A stretch of DNA of 64,000 nucleotides from Terrisporobacter sp. (GTDB taxonomy: Bacteria; Bacillota_A; Clostridia; Peptostreptococcales; Peptostreptococcaceae). The notes beneath the pieces are model-generated. The model ran no database searches and was not told the origin of the DNA. It saw nothing but the letters and a program-made list of their open reading frames with translations. The position numbers and the translations under genes were made by a program. Of the stretch, positions 8,988-17,961 are shown piece by piece (within the stretch, counting starts at the first letter, position 1; every line of letters begins with the position of its first letter). The stretch is taken from NCBI GenBank assembly GCA_029851945.1, contig JARKUZ010000078.1, positions 1 to 64,000 of the forward strand, written 5' to 3'.

Positions 8988-9497
8988 ATGAATAGCAATG
9001 AAAGAAGAGAGAAATTATTACATATTTTAAAAACATCTAATAAGCCAGTAAAGGGTGAGGCCTTAGCAAAAGAACTTAATGTAAGTAGACAAATAGTTGT
9101 AAAAGATATTGCATTATTAAGAGCTTCTGGAATTGATATATTAGCTACATCTACTGGATATATAATATATAGTTTTGAAAAAAGAGAATTTGAAATAAAA
9201 AGTAAAAATCATGAGACAACAGAAGAACTTTTAGAAGAGCTACAAATAATAGTAGATTTAGGTGGAAAAATAAAAGATGTAATTGTGGACCATCCAACTT
9301 ATGGAACAATAAAAGCAGACTTAAATGTATCATCAAATAGAGATATCAAAAACTTCATGGATAAAACAAATAGAGATGGATTTAAACAACTGTCTAGTTT
9401 ATCTCAACAGTATCATATTCATACCATTGAAGTTCCAGATGATGAAACTCTAGAAGAAATCAAAAAAGAATTAAAAGAAAAAAATATATTATTTTAA
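8988..9497 (+). CDS. niaR: Niacin-responsive transcriptional repressor NiaR (HTH_11 plus 3H domain)
   Basis: A 169-residue regulator. Residues 5-50 form a winged helix-turn-helix (GEALAKELNVSRQIVVKDIALLR); residues about 72-169 form the 3H domain, named for conserved histidines, here H75 in NHETTEEL, H102 in DHPTYG and H143/H145 in QYHIHTIEVP. In characterised members nicotinic acid is the co-repressor that promotes DNA binding and shuts off NAD synthesis and niacin uptake genes. It is divergent from nadABC, with the palindromic operator in the shared intergenic region but about 180 bases from its own start. Confidence 0.92.
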   Translation: MNSNERREKLLHILKTSNKPVKGEALAKELNVSRQIVVKDIALLRASGIDILATSTGYIIYSFEKREFEIKSKNHETTEELLEELQIIVDLGGKIKDVIVDHPTYGTIKADLNVSSNRDIKNFMDKTNRDGFKQLSSLSQQYHIHTIEVPDDETLEEIKKELKEKNILF

Positions 9498-9508
9498 TAT
9501 TTGAAATA

Positions 9509-9550
9509 AAAAATAAACTACTTGATAATAGTCAGGTAGTTTATTTTTTT
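9509..9550 (+). terminator. Intrinsic terminator of niaR
   Basis: A stem pairing AAATAAACTACTTGA with TCAGGTAGTTTATTT (one G-T wobble) around a six-base loop ends in a T run. Confidence 0.75.
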
Positions 9551-9675
9551 GATATAAAGAGTAATATATACTAGTATAAATTTATATTAATAATTGAATT
9601 ATAAATTTTGTTTACGTATCATAATAGATAATAGCAATAGTTTTATCATAAATAAAGTAAAGGGATGGGATATAT

Positions 9676-10494
9676 GTGAAGGATAAATATTTAATAGGAG
9701 AAGTATGTAAATTATTTAATGTTACTAGAGATACATTAGTACATTACGATAAGATAGGCCTACTAAGTCCTAAAAAAGATAAAAATAATGGATATAGGTA
9801 TTATAAAATTGAAGATTTAAATTGTTTGACAGATATAATTTTTTATAAAAGTTTAAATTTATCTTTAAATGATATAGATAGAGTAATTAAGGATTGTTCA
9901 CCAGAACAAATTTTAAATCTAGTTAAAGAAAAAGAAATTTATATTAAGAAAGAAATGGATAAAATAAAAAAAATCCAAAAAAGATTAGAGTCAATGAAAA
10001 TATCCTTGGAAGAGTGTATTTATGATTCAAACAAAGTAGAACTTATAAAAGATGAAAAAGAGAGTTACTTTTTTTTAGAGATTACAAAAGAGAATAATTT
10101 TAATGATTTTATTGAGATAGTAGAAAAAATTCAAAATATAGATCAATATATATTTGATTATATAAATTTCTCTTTTTTAATTGATGATGGAGTACTTTTT
10201 GATGATGAAGCTGAAAATAAAATCAAGTGGGGGCTTACTATAACTGAAAATATTGAGAAAATAAAAAATAATATTGAAAGTAAAAGTATTGAATTTATTT
10301 CAGAGGAAAAATATATGTACACTGTGATATCTCTTGATGACAATGATTATGATGACTGGATAAAATATGTTAGAAATATTGTAAAAGAAAATAATATCGA
10401 GGTATCAGGTCCTATACTTGGTCAAATGTTAGTCACAGTATATAAAGATGAATCACCCATAGATTATTTTGGGCTATATATACCTGTTAAATAA
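9676..10494 (+). CDS. MerR-family transcriptional regulator with C-terminal effector domain
   Basis: A 272-residue protein whose residues 4-41 form the MerR winged helix (LIGEVCKLFNVTRDTLVHYD, then KIGLLSPKKDKNNGYRYY). A long coiled-coil helix follows (about 75-110) and then a C-terminal domain of roughly 150 residues of the size expected for a GyrI/BltR-like drug-binding module. The start is GTG at 9676 with AGGGATGGG upstream. It stands directly before a MATE efflux gene in the same direction, the usual arrangement of a drug-sensing activator and its pump; that regulatory link is inferred. Confidence 0.85.
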   Translation: MKDKYLIGEVCKLFNVTRDTLVHYDKIGLLSPKKDKNNGYRYYKIEDLNCLTDIIFYKSLNLSLNDIDRVIKDCSPEQILNLVKEKEIYIKKEMDKIKKIQKRLESMKISLEECIYDSNKVELIKDEKESYFFLEITKENNFNDFIEIVEKIQNIDQYIFDYINFSFLIDDGVLFDDEAENKIKWGLTITENIEKIKNNIESKSIEFISEEKYMYTVISLDDNDYDDWIKYVRNIVKENNIEVSGPILGQMLVTVYKDESPIDYFGLYIPVK

Positions 10495-10561
10495 TTTTAA
10501 ATTTTATTGTTGACCTATGTGTAAGACATTAGTTTATCATTTAATCAAGGAGATGATAAAT

Positions 10562-12079
10562 ATGGATTTACAATTAAGGAATACTAAAAATAATAAAAAA
10601 GAAAAGGTAAATCTAAAAACTAATAAACTACATGGTGAGTTTATTCAAAAAAGAGAGGAACGTATAACAAGTACAAAAGATGACGATGAGTCGCGGACGT
10701 CGGCCACCACCCAGTGTGGCGAAATCGAAAGAAAAAATAGAAGTAATATTTTTGAGAATAAGTCTATTAATCAATTAATATTATATTTCTCTATACCAGC
10801 TATTATTTCACTAGTTTTAGAATCTGTAGCATCTATGATAGATACAGCTTTTGCTGGGCATTTAGGAGATATGAGTAGCTATGCATTATCAGCAATGGGA
10901 ATTTTGGGACCTATATTATCACTATTTGTATCAGCTCAACTAATATTTGGTGTATCTACAGGAATAATATTAGCTAAAAGGCTAGGAGAAGGTAATGAAG
11001 AAAAAGTTAATAGTACTTTTAAGGTAGGATTATATTCAAGCTTAATATTTAGTACTTTAATATCAGTGGCTATATTCATCGGTCAAGACAAGTTACTAGA
11101 TATAATTGGAGCAACTGGTCAAGTAAAAGTTTTAGCAAAACAATTTTTAAATATTGCAGTGGTATTTAATGTGTTCAGTTCAGTTGGATATACGTTAGTA
11201 AATAATATAAGATCCTTTGGACATCCCAAAATAGAAATTATAATTGTTACTTCTTCAACAATTATAAATATAATATTTAATATTTTATTTACATTTGTAT
11301 TTGAAATGGGGATTATAGGAATAGGTTTAGCCACACTGATTAGTGAAATATCGTATGTATTATTTGCTATTTTGTTTTTAGTAAAAAAAGATTTATGGAT
11401 GAAAAAAACAAACTTATGTAGCAAAGAAATCAAATCAATACTACTATTATTAATCAAGATAGGATTTGTTCAATTCTTAATGCAAGCCTTAAATAGTTTA
11501 AATGGGTTTACAGTTAATAAGATTTTAGTGAATTATGGAGATGTATCATATATAGGTGCATGGGCTGTTTGTAACTCTTTATATATGATGATGTTACTTC
11601 CTTTAATAGGACTTACAGAAGGCGTTCAATCAGTTATAGCATATTACCAAGGTAGTCATAATGAGGAAAAGAAAAATATAATAAAATCAAAAACTTTAAA
11701 ATATAGTTTATTATATTCTTTAATCACAATAACACTGGTATTTATATACTCTAAAGAAATAATTCAAATATTCACATTAGATAGAAGTATTATAGATACT
11801 TCTATATCTATAATGCAAATTCTTCTTATAGGGTTTCCTTTTATGGGAATTATATATACTATGGTTGCGTTTATGCAAGTATCAGGTCAAGAAGAAAGAG
11901 CTAGTAAGCTAGAGTTTATAAGACAGGTATTTTTATTTATACCATTATCTATAATTTTACCTCTATTAGTTAGTAAGTTTAGTATTATGGATATTGAGCC
12001 TAGTCTAAGTGTATTTTTTGCAATGCCAATATCAAATATTATTTCTTTATTTTTCTATTCTGGTTCTAGATCCAGATAA
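10562..12079 (+). CDS. MATE family multidrug efflux transporter with unusual N-terminal extension
   Basis: A 505-residue MATE (NorM/MepA-like) exporter with two six-helix bundles, driven by Na+ or H+. I chose ATG 10562 (MDLQLRN), which has a CAAGGAG site eight bases upstream, over the ATG at 10517. The first membrane helix (about residues 70-90) is preceded by a highly charged, about 65-residue tail; MATE proteins normally have 10-20 residues here. Part of this tail (ESRTSATTQCGEIE) is encoded by a stretch of over 70% GC (10688-10720), quite unlike its surroundings, which suggests an in-frame insertion. The transport core looks intact. Confidence 0.88.
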   Translation: MDLQLRNTKNNKKEKVNLKTNKLHGEFIQKREERITSTKDDDESRTSATTQCGEIERKNRSNIFENKSINQLILYFSIPAIISLVLESVASMIDTAFAGHLGDMSSYALSAMGILGPILSLFVSAQLIFGVSTGIILAKRLGEGNEEKVNSTFKVGLYSSLIFSTLISVAIFIGQDKLLDIIGATGQVKVLAKQFLNIAVVFNVFSSVGYTLVNNIRSFGHPKIEIIIVTSSTIINIIFNILFTFVFEMGIIGIGLATLISEISYVLFAILFLVKKDLWMKKTNLCSKEIKSILLLLIKIGFVQFLMQALNSLNGFTVNKILVNYGDVSYIGAWAVCNSLYMMMLLPLIGLTEGVQSVIAYYQGSHNEEKKNIIKSKTLKYSLLYSLITITLVFIYSKEIIQIFTLDRSIIDTSISIMQILLIGFPFMGIIYTMVAFMQVSGQEERASKLEFIRQVFLFIPLSIILPLLVSKFSIMDIEPSLSVFFAMPISNIISLFFYSGSRSR

Positions 12080-12105
12080 GGTTTATAATAACAATTTATT
12101 ATTAG

Positions 12106-12117
12106 TGACATATGTCA
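12106..12117. promoter_or_regulatory. Short palindrome TGACATATGTCA upstream of the HD-domain gene
   Basis: A perfect 12-bp palindrome 62 bases before the start of the next gene, in an AT-rich spacer. It could be an operator; nothing in the neighbourhood says for what protein. Confidence 0.3.
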
Positions 12118-12178
12118 TGTGTATTATAAGTAGTATTATGATAAATTATAATTATAGACTTTTATAGGAGAGTAGCAT

Positions 12179-12736
12179 ATGAAAAAAATTGATGGGGTAA
12201 TAGAATTTATTAAAGAAATAGAAGGATTAAAATCTGTAACTAGAACAGCTTGGACAAAGACTGGTCGTAGAGAAAGTACAGCAGAACATTCTTGGAGACT
12301 GGCAATGTTGTTAATGCTCTTAGAAGATGAGTTTGAGGATATTGACATTAATAAAGCAATAAAGATGAGTTTGGTACACGACTTGGGAGAACTTTATGAT
12401 GGAGATATATCAGCTGTATTGCAAACTGACGATAATATAAAATTAGATATTGAAGAAAGAGCAATGAAGAGAATGTTAACAACACTACCAGAAAGTATAA
12501 GTAAAAATATATATGATTTGTGGTGTGAATATAATAGTTGTTCTACAAAAGAAGCTAAGTTTGTTAAAGCAATGGATAAGTTAGAAACTATAGTTCAGCA
12601 TAATCAAGGTAATAACCCTGAAGATTTTGATTATGAATTCAATTTACAGTATGGGAAAAATTATTTTGAATATGATGATACTTTAAAATATATGAGAAAT
12701 ATAATTGATGAAGATACAAAAGCTAGAATGTATTAA
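12179..12736 (+). CDS. HD-domain phosphohydrolase, YfbR/HDDC2-like (putative 5'-deoxynucleotidase)
   Basis: A 185-residue metal-dependent phosphohydrolase. The HD-domain ligands are visible: H37 in STAEHSWR, the H67-D68 pair in SLVHDLGELYDGD, and D133 in KAMDKLE. This order matches the YfbR/HDDC2 group, whose characterised members remove phosphate from deoxyribonucleoside 5'-monophosphates. The substrate here is inferred from that similarity. It has a TAGGAG site and its own terminator. Confidence 0.85.
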   Translation: MKKIDGVIEFIKEIEGLKSVTRTAWTKTGRRESTAEHSWRLAMLLMLLEDEFEDIDINKAIKMSLVHDLGELYDGDISAVLQTDDNIKLDIEERAMKRMLTTLPESISKNIYDLWCEYNSCSTKEAKFVKAMDKLETIVQHNQGNNPEDFDYEFNLQYGKNYFEYDDTLKYMRNIIDEDTKARMY

Positions 12737-12771
12737 AAAAAATTCAGATAAATAAATAATATAAATTAAAG

Positions 12772-12807
12772 TTGCTAGGTTTAATTGATAAATCTAGCAA
12801 TTTTTTT
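12772..12807 (+). terminator. Intrinsic terminator of the HD-domain gene
   Basis: Stem TTGCTAGGTTT with AAATCTAGCAA (one G-T pair), short loop, then a run of seven T. Confidence 0.8.
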
Positions 12808-12909
12808 AATATTATAAACTTAAAACTTAAGATAACGAATTGGAATTAAAGGGAACTAGAAGAATATGATACAATTATATCGGTAATAAAATTTAATATT
12901 AATAATATT

Positions 12910-13165
12910 TTAGGTTCTACGTATAGATTAATAGGGAAAGAGGTGAAATTCCTCTACAGCCCCCGTTACTGTAATGTGGACGAAACTCAATAAACCACTG
13001 TTTGATGAGCAAAGCAAAATTTGAGCAACGGAGATATTTGAAGTGATAAGGAAAGTATATCGTTGGCAATATGTTGAAGCGAATTTTATGGGAAGGTGAG
13101 AAGTAGGATGAAGCTAAGTCAGGAGACCTGCCTAAAGTATGGGAAGTAATTTCTTCGGGGTGAAG
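12910..13165 (+). ncRNA. Cobalamin riboswitch (B12 box) with a long insertion, upstream of cbiMNQO
   Basis: All the consensus blocks of the AdoCbl riboswitch appear in order: AGGGAAA..GGTGAAATTCC, CTACAGCCCCCGTTACTGT, AACCACTG, GGGAAGGTGAG, the B12 box AAGTCAGGAGACCTGCC (13114-13132), and a late TTCGGGGTGAAG. When adenosylcobalamin binds, the downstream terminator should form and shut off cobalt uptake. Between AACCACTG and GGGAAGG there are 89 bases, compared with 13 in the second riboswitch of this window; the extra segment resembles the repeat at 30056 (see findings). Confidence 0.95.
13001..13089 (+). repeat. Repeat-like insertion in the variable loop of the first cobalamin riboswitch
   Basis: The segment shares TTGAGCAACGGA near its start, GAAGTG, CGTTGGC and AAGCGAATTTT near its end, in the same order, with the repeat between cbiL and hemC. 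The CAACG/CGTTG pair that would close the first hairpin is kept in both. It is more AT-rich and looks degraded. Inserted where the riboswitch fold tolerates length variation. Confidence 0.6.
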
Positions 13166-13214
13166 AAAATATCTTATTAGAAAACGCTTAATGTTGGAAA
13201 TTTAGAGATATTTA

Positions 13215-13240
13215 CCTAACCTCATGGTTGGGATTTTTTA
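13215..13240 (+). terminator. Riboswitch-controlled terminator before cbiM
   Basis: A seven-bp stem (CCTAACC with GGTTGGG, one G-T pair) and TCAT loop, followed by ATTTTTTA. It lies just after the cobalamin aptamer and 120 bases before cbiM, as expected for a transcriptional off-switch. Confidence 0.85.
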
Positions 13241-13361
13241 TTATCAACATTGACTATATTAAGAGTACATAATAGGAAAGATAGACAGTTATTATTTTAT
13301 AAAGAAGTAATAATAAGATATACACCCTACAATTAAATTAAAAAAGGGAGATGTACGTAGT

Positions 13362-14078
13362 ATGAAAAAAAGCAATTTTAAATGGTCATTGATAGCCGCA
13401 TTTATGTTAATGATCACACCTGTTATCTCAAATGCAATGCATATTATGGAAGGATTATTACCAGTTAATTGGGCAATTACTTGGTGGGTAATATTTATAC
13501 CATTCTTTGTAGTTGGGTTGAAAAATATTACAAAAATAGTTAAGGAACATCCTAAAAAGAAGCTTTTATTAGCACTATGTGGAGCTTTTGTATTTGTATT
13601 ATCAGCACTTAAAATACCATCTGTTACAGGTAGTTGTTCCCATCCAACTGGTGTAGGTCTTGCAGCCATATTATTTGGGCCAAGTGTAACGGTAGTTTTA
13701 GGAACTATAGTTTTATTATTCCAAGCATTGTTATTAGCTCATGGAGGAATAACAACTTTAGGTGCAAATGCATTTTCAATGGCAGTAATAGGGCCTTTAG
13801 TTTCTTTCGGAATATGGAAATTATGTAAAGACAAAATAGATAAAAAATGGGCTGTGTTTTTAGCAGCAGCTTTAGGAGATTTATTAACATATACAATAAC
13901 ATCTATACAATTAGGATTAGCTTTTCCTGATCCATCAGGAGGGGTAATAGCGTCAGTAGGTAAATTTTTAGGGGTATTCTTTGTAACTCAAGTACCTATA
14001 GCAATAGCTGAAGGTTTATTAACAGTTATAGTTTACAACTTTATAGCTGAAAATGAGGAAAGAGAGGTGCTTGCATAA
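13362..14078 (+). CDS. cbiM: Energy-coupling factor cobalt importer, substrate-binding membrane subunit CbiM
   Basis: A 238-residue multi-spanning protein that captures Co2+ for the CbiMNQO ECF transporter. A cleavable signal-like helix (1-25) ends at NA, after which the mature protein would start MHIMEGLLP; a free N-terminal Met-His is what binds the metal in this family. Other family hallmarks are [18 protein letters not shown] and [19 protein letters not shown]. First gene under the first cobalamin riboswitch; its stop overlaps the cbiN start by one base. Confidence 0.97.
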   Translation: MKKSNFKWSLIAAFMLMITPVISNAMHIMEGLLPVNWAITWWVIFIPFFVVGLKNITKIVKEHPKKKLLLALCGAFVFVLSALKIPSVTGSCSHPTGVGLAAILFGPSVTVVLGTIVLLFQALLLAHGGITTLGANAFSMAVIGPLVSFGIWKLCKDKIDKKWAVFLAAALGDLLTYTITSIQLGLAFPDPSGGVIASVGKFLGVFFVTQVPIAIAEGLLTVIVYNFIAENEEREVLA

Positions 14079-14416
14079 TGATGAAATCAGTACCTAAAAA
14101 ATCTAATAGTATGAAGCTAACAGTAATACTACTTGCATTAGTTCTAGCTATAATTATAATTCCACAAGTAATTCACACAGATGCAGAGTTTGGAGGAGCT
14201 GATGGTGAAGCTGAAGCATTAATAACAGAAATTAACCCAGGTTATGAAGCTTGGTTTAGTAGTTTTTATGAGCCTGCTAGTGGAGAAATAGAAAGTTTAT
14301 TATTTGCAAGTCAAGCAGCTTTAGGAGCTGGAATAGTAGGATATTATATTGGTACTACTAGAACTAAGAAAAAAGTAAGAGATTATATGGAAGAAGTAAA
14401 AAATGATAATAGATGA
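14078..14416 (+). CDS. cbiN: Cobalt transport protein CbiN
   Basis: A 112-residue protein with two membrane helices (about 12-31 and 72-90) joined by an extracytoplasmic loop containing the family motif AEFGGADGEAEALITEI. CbiN helps load Co2+ onto CbiM in the ECF transporter. The start overlaps the cbiM stop (TAATG), and its end overlaps cbiQ by 14 bases, so the three are translationally coupled. Confidence 0.95.
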   Translation: MMKSVPKKSNSMKLTVILLALVLAIIIIPQVIHTDAEFGGADGEAEALITEINPGYEAWFSSFYEPASGEIESLLFASQAALGAGIVGYYIGTTRTKKKVRDYMEEVKNDNR

Positions 14417-15092
14417 TTATGCTTATAATAATAAATTATCTAAGGCTAACCCAAATGTAAAATTTAGTATAGGTATGTTATTACTTATTTTATCTTTGAT
14501 AAATCCTTACAATATTATATCTGTGGCAATTATATTTATTATGAGTATGGTAATTGTTGGAGTAGCTAAAATTCAATTGAAGGATTATATACGTTTTATA
14601 AAAATACCATTAATATTTTTAGTAATAAGCATATTAATGATACTTTTTAGTGTGGATAAAAGTAAGGAGTCACTATTATATAGTATAAGGATAGGTAGTA
14701 TATATATAGGTATGTCTAATGAAACCATAGATACAGCTTCACATCTGTTTTTTAGATCATTGTCTTGTTTAACATGTATATATTTTGTTATGTTGACAAC
14801 ACCTTTTAATCAGCTTATTTTTATACTAAAAAAGATGCGTTTACCAGATATTTTTCTAGAAATATCTATGCTTATGTATAGGTTCATATTTATTTTTTTA
14901 GAAGAGGTATCTGATATTAGAAAGTCCCAAGAATTAAAGTTTGGATATATAAGTTTAATAAATGCATATCAATCATTTGGATTATTAGTTAATATGTTAT
15001 TTAAAAGAATGATGATAAGATATGATGAAATGAGTATAGCTTTAGATATGAAGTTATATGATGGTACATTTCATATTGTAGAGGAAGATTAA
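14403..15092 (+). CDS. cbiQ: Energy-coupling factor cobalt importer, T component CbiQ
   Basis: A 229-residue membrane protein, the transmembrane coupling subunit that links CbiM to the CbiO ATPase. The order of hydrophobic segments and the cytoplasmic coupling helices near the C-terminus (DIRKSQELKFGY..., then FKRMMIRYDEMSIALDMKLY) match EcfT/CbiQ proteins, where short Ala-Arg-Gly-like motifs touch the ATPases. It overlaps cbiN and is one base from cbiO. Confidence 0.93.
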   Translation: MIIDDYAYNNKLSKANPNVKFSIGMLLLILSLINPYNIISVAIIFIMSMVIVGVAKIQLKDYIRFIKIPLIFLVISILMILFSVDKSKESLLYSIRIGSIYIGMSNETIDTASHLFFRSLSCLTCIYFVMLTTPFNQLIFILKKMRLPDIFLEISMLMYRFIFIFLEEVSDIRKSQELKFGYISLINAYQSFGLLVNMLFKRMMIRYDEMSIALDMKLYDGTFHIVEED

Positions 15093-15093
15093 T

Positions 15094-15915
15094 ATGTTTA
15101 AAATTAATAACTTAACATACCAATATGATAAAAAAAGAAAAGCTTTAGATAATATAAACATGGATTTTGACTGTGGTGATATTATTGGGATTATTGGTTC
15201 CAATGGTTCAGGGAAATCTACTTTATTTAATAATTTAATGGGAATATTAAAATCAACTTCTGGTGAAATTTTATATAAAGGTGATAAGTTGAAATATGAT
15301 AAAAAAAGCCTATATAATTTAAGGAAAGAAGTTGGAATTGTATTTCAAGATCCAGAAAAACAAATATTTTATTCTATGGTATATGATGACTTAGCTTTTG
15401 CATTAAGGAATATTGGAACAGATGAAAAAACAATAAAAGAAAAAATTAATAAGGCTTTAAATGCTGTGAATGGTGAAGATTTTATAGATAGACCAGTTCA
15501 TAGTTTAAGTTTTGGTCAGAAAAAAAGAGTGGCAATAGCATCTGTAATAGCTATGGAAAATAAAATTATATTATTAGATGAGCCTACAGCAGGGTTAGAT
15601 CCAGAGAGTACTAGAGCCATAGTAAACATTATTAAATCAATGAATAAAAATGGAATAAAAATAGTAATTACAAGTCATGATATGAATTTGATATATGACA
15701 TATGTGACTATGTATATGTTCTAAATCAAGGCAAAATGCTTATTGAAGGAAGTACAGAAGACGTATTTGTGAATTATGAAGTAATTAATGAAGCAGGTTT
15801 AGAGCTTCCGTGGCTTGTGAAAGTTAATAAGAATATGAGTCTACCCCTATTTAGAAAAGAAGAAGATTTATACAATTATTGGAGTAAAAATTTTCATGGG
15901 AATCTAAAAAAGTAA
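15094..15915 (+). CDS. cbiO: Energy-coupling factor cobalt importer, ATPase CbiO
   Basis: A 273-residue ABC ATPase that powers cobalt uptake. Walker A GSNGSGKS (35-42), Q-loop Q85, signature LSFGQ (138-142), Walker B IILLDE (158-163) and the switch H195 are all present. The C-terminal 50 residues are the usual EcfA/CbiO tail. Last gene of the cbiMNQO operon, followed by a strong terminator. Confidence 0.96.
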   Translation: MFKINNLTYQYDKKRKALDNINMDFDCGDIIGIIGSNGSGKSTLFNNLMGILKSTSGEILYKGDKLKYDKKSLYNLRKEVGIVFQDPEKQIFYSMVYDDLAFALRNIGTDEKTIKEKINKALNAVNGEDFIDRPVHSLSFGQKKRVAIASVIAMENKIILLDEPTAGLDPESTRAIVNIIKSMNKNGIKIVITSHDMNLIYDICDYVYVLNQGKMLIEGSTEDVFVNYEVINEAGLELPWLVKVNKNMSLPLFRKEEDLYNYWSKNFHGNLKK

Positions 15916-15944
15916 TCAATAAATAAAATTAAAAATAATATATA

Positions 15945-15977
15945 AAAAGGTCCATATTTTTTAATATGGACTTTTTG
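15945..15977 (+). terminator. Intrinsic terminator after cbiMNQO
   Basis: GTCCATATT pairs with AATATGGAC around a T-rich loop, flanked by A's before and TTTTTG after. Confidence 0.85.
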
Positions 15978-16014
15978 TTGTGATAAGACTATATTATAGT
16001 TAAAGGATTTATAA

Positions 16015-16043
16015 TTGAAAATTGACTTAATAAATGATATATT
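16015..16043 (+). promoter_or_regulatory. Candidate promoter of the large cobalamin operon
   Basis: TTGAAA (16015-16020) and TATATT (16038-16043) with a 17-base spacer lie about 115 bases before the second cobalamin riboswitch. The region is very AT-rich, so other -10-like sequences also exist. Confidence 0.4.
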
Positions 16044-16157
16044 AAAATAATTATATATAATAATAAAAAAATGTTTTCTATTATGAATAAAATAACTATA
16101 ATTAACTTGAAGAGTTTAATTGTAGATTATCATATTAAAAAATGAAAATTAATCAAT

Positions 16158-16325
16158 TTAGGTTTTACAGTGTAAATTAAAAGGGAAAAAGGTAAAAGCC
16201 TTTGCAGCCCCCGCTACTGTGAGATGGATGAAACCATATTAAACCACTGTCTTATATAAGATGGGAAGGTATGGAAGTAAGTTGATATTGAGCCAGGAGA
16301 CCTGCCTAAATTGTTTGTAAGAAAA
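16158..16325 (+). ncRNA. Cobalamin riboswitch controlling the cbiP-hemB operon
   Basis: A compact B12 riboswitch with AAGGGAAAAAGGTAAAAGCC, TTTGCAGCCCCCGCTACTGT, AACCACTG, GGGAAGGTATGG and the B12 box TTGAGCCAGGAGACCTGCC (16289-16307), followed by CGGGGTGAAG. The loop between ACTG and GGGAAGG is the usual short size, unlike the first copy. An intrinsic terminator follows, so the expected control is premature termination when adenosylcobalamin is plentiful. Confidence 0.96.
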
Positions 16326-16366
16326 ATCTCGGGGTGAAGATTCAATTTTATACTTTGTATAGTAGA

Positions 16367-16394
16367 ATCCTAGCCTTATGCGCTGGGATTTTTT
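16367..16394 (+). terminator. Riboswitch-controlled terminator before cbiP
   Basis: ATCCTAGC pairs with GCTGGGAT (one G-T pair) over a seven-base loop and is followed by six T. It ends 35 bases before the cbiP start. Confidence 0.85.
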
Positions 16395-16429
16395 GGTATT
16401 TATGTAAAATTAGGGAAAGGATTAAAGTT

Positions 16430-17953
16430 ATGAGTAAAAAAATAATGCTTCAAGGCACAGCATCAAATGTTGGAAAAAGCACAATAGTTACAGGTTTGTG
16501 CAGGATTTTTAAACAAGATGGACATAGGGTAATACCATTTAAGTCCCAAAACATGGCGCTAAATTCTTTTATTACAAAAGAAGGTCTTGAAATGGGCAGA
16601 GCTCAAGTATCGCAGGCTGAAGCTTGTGGATTAGATCCTATTGCAGATATGAATCCTATTTTATTAAAACCATGTGGAAATCATAAAAGTCAGGTAATTG
16701 TTAGAGGCAAGGTAGTAGGAGATATGTCATCTAAAGAATATCACGAGTATAAGTTAGAACTAATCAACGTGTTAGATGATATATTTAAAGATTTTGAAGA
16801 AAAGTATGATGTTGTTGTTATGGAAGGCGCAGGAAGTTGTGCTGAAATAAACCTTATGGAAAGAGATATTTCTAATATGGGAATGGCACAAATTGCAGAT
16901 GTACCAGTTATATTAGTAGCAGACATAGATAGAGGTGGTGTTTTTGCATCATTGGTAGGAACTATGTTTTTACTAGGTGAGGATGACAGAAAAAGAGTAA
17001 AAGGTGTAATAATTAATAAATTTAGAGGGAGAAAAGAACTTTTAGATTCAGGTGTAAAAATGCTTGAAGATATTATAAAAGTTCCTGTGCTAGGAGTAGT
17101 TCCTTATACAGATATAAAAATAGAAGATGAAGATAGTGTAACCACTAGATTTAAGAAAAAAGTTGGAAAAAGTGATGTGCATATAGAAGTTGTTAGAACA
17201 CCTCATATGTCTAATTTTACAGACTTTAATATATTTGAAACACAAGATGATGTAAGTTTAAGGTATGTAGATTATGGTGAGGCTTTTGGTGATCCTGATA
17301 TAGTGATTATTCCAGGAACAAAAAGTACAATAGATGATCTGATGTTTTTAAGAGAAAATGACCTTGAAAATCAAATCAAAGAACTTCACAAAAGAGGAAA
17401 GTTAATAATAGGAATTTGTGGAGGGTATCAAATGCTAGGTAAAACCCTAAAAGATCCATATCATGTTGAAAATGATTTAGAAGAAGTAAAAGGCATGGGA
17501 CTTTTAGATATAGAAACAACCTTTGAATTAGAAAAAACTACTACTCAAGTCAAAGCTGTTATGTCAGATAATTTACATGGATATTTAGCTAATTTGGATA
17601 ATAAAGAAGTTGGCGGATATGAAATACATATGGGAGTGAGTAATGAACTAGAAGGATGTAAAAGTTTACTTACAGTAAAAGAAAAATTAGGTGAAGAAGT
17701 TAGCTATATTGCAGGAAGTATTAATAAAGAATGCAATGTATTTGGCACTTATCTCCATGGAATATTTGATGACATAGGATTTACAAGAACAATTCTTAAT
17801 AACATAAGAGAAATGAAAAATTTAGAGAAAATAGAAAGTAAAGTAGAGTCTTTTGAAGAATTTAAAAATAATGAATATGACAAGTTAGCAGATTTTTTAA
17901 GAGAACATTTAGATATAGATAAAATATATGAAATAATGAATGAGCAAGATTAG
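16430..17953 (+). CDS. cbiP: Cobyric acid synthase (adenosylcobyrate amidotransferase)
   Basis: A 507-residue two-domain enzyme (also called CobQ) that amidates carboxylates b, d, e and g of adenosylcobyrinate a,c-diamide. The N-terminal dethiobiotin-synthetase-like domain has the P-loop [10 protein letters not shown] (9-18); the C-terminal type-1 glutaminase domain has the nucleophile C330 in [10 protein letters not shown] and the LHGIFDD histidine. An upstream in-frame codon at 16334 lies inside the riboswitch/terminator, so I used ATG 16430, which has a GGGAAAGG site. First gene of the operon. Confidence 0.97.
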   Translation: MSKKIMLQGTASNVGKSTIVTGLCRIFKQDGHRVIPFKSQNMALNSFITKEGLEMGRAQVSQAEACGLDPIADMNPILLKPCGNHKSQVIVRGKVVGDMSSKEYHEYKLELINVLDDIFKDFEEKYDVVVMEGAGSCAEINLMERDISNMGMAQIADVPVILVADIDRGGVFASLVGTMFLLGEDDRKRVKGVIINKFRGRKELLDSGVKMLEDIIKVPVLGVVPYTDIKIEDEDSVTTRFKKKVGKSDVHIEVVRTPHMSNFTDFNIFETQDDVSLRYVDYGEAFGDPDIVIIPGTKSTIDDLMFLRENDLENQIKELHKRGKLIIGICGGYQMLGKTLKDPYHVENDLEEVKGMGLLDIETTFELEKTTTQVKAVMSDNLHGYLANLDNKEVGGYEIHMGVSNELEGCKSLLTVKEKLGEEVSYIAGSINKECNVFGTYLHGIFDDIGFTRTILNNIREMKNLEKIESKVESFEEFKNNEYDKLADFLREHLDIDKIYEIMNEQD

Positions 17954-17961
17954 GTGATATT

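Noticed and set aside
13634..13902. ORFs on both strands inside cbiM
   Set aside because: Other-frame shadows of the cbiM coding sequence.
16334..16429. N-terminal extension of CbiP
   Set aside because: These codons lie in the riboswitch and its terminator; a proper ribosome site supports ATG 16430.
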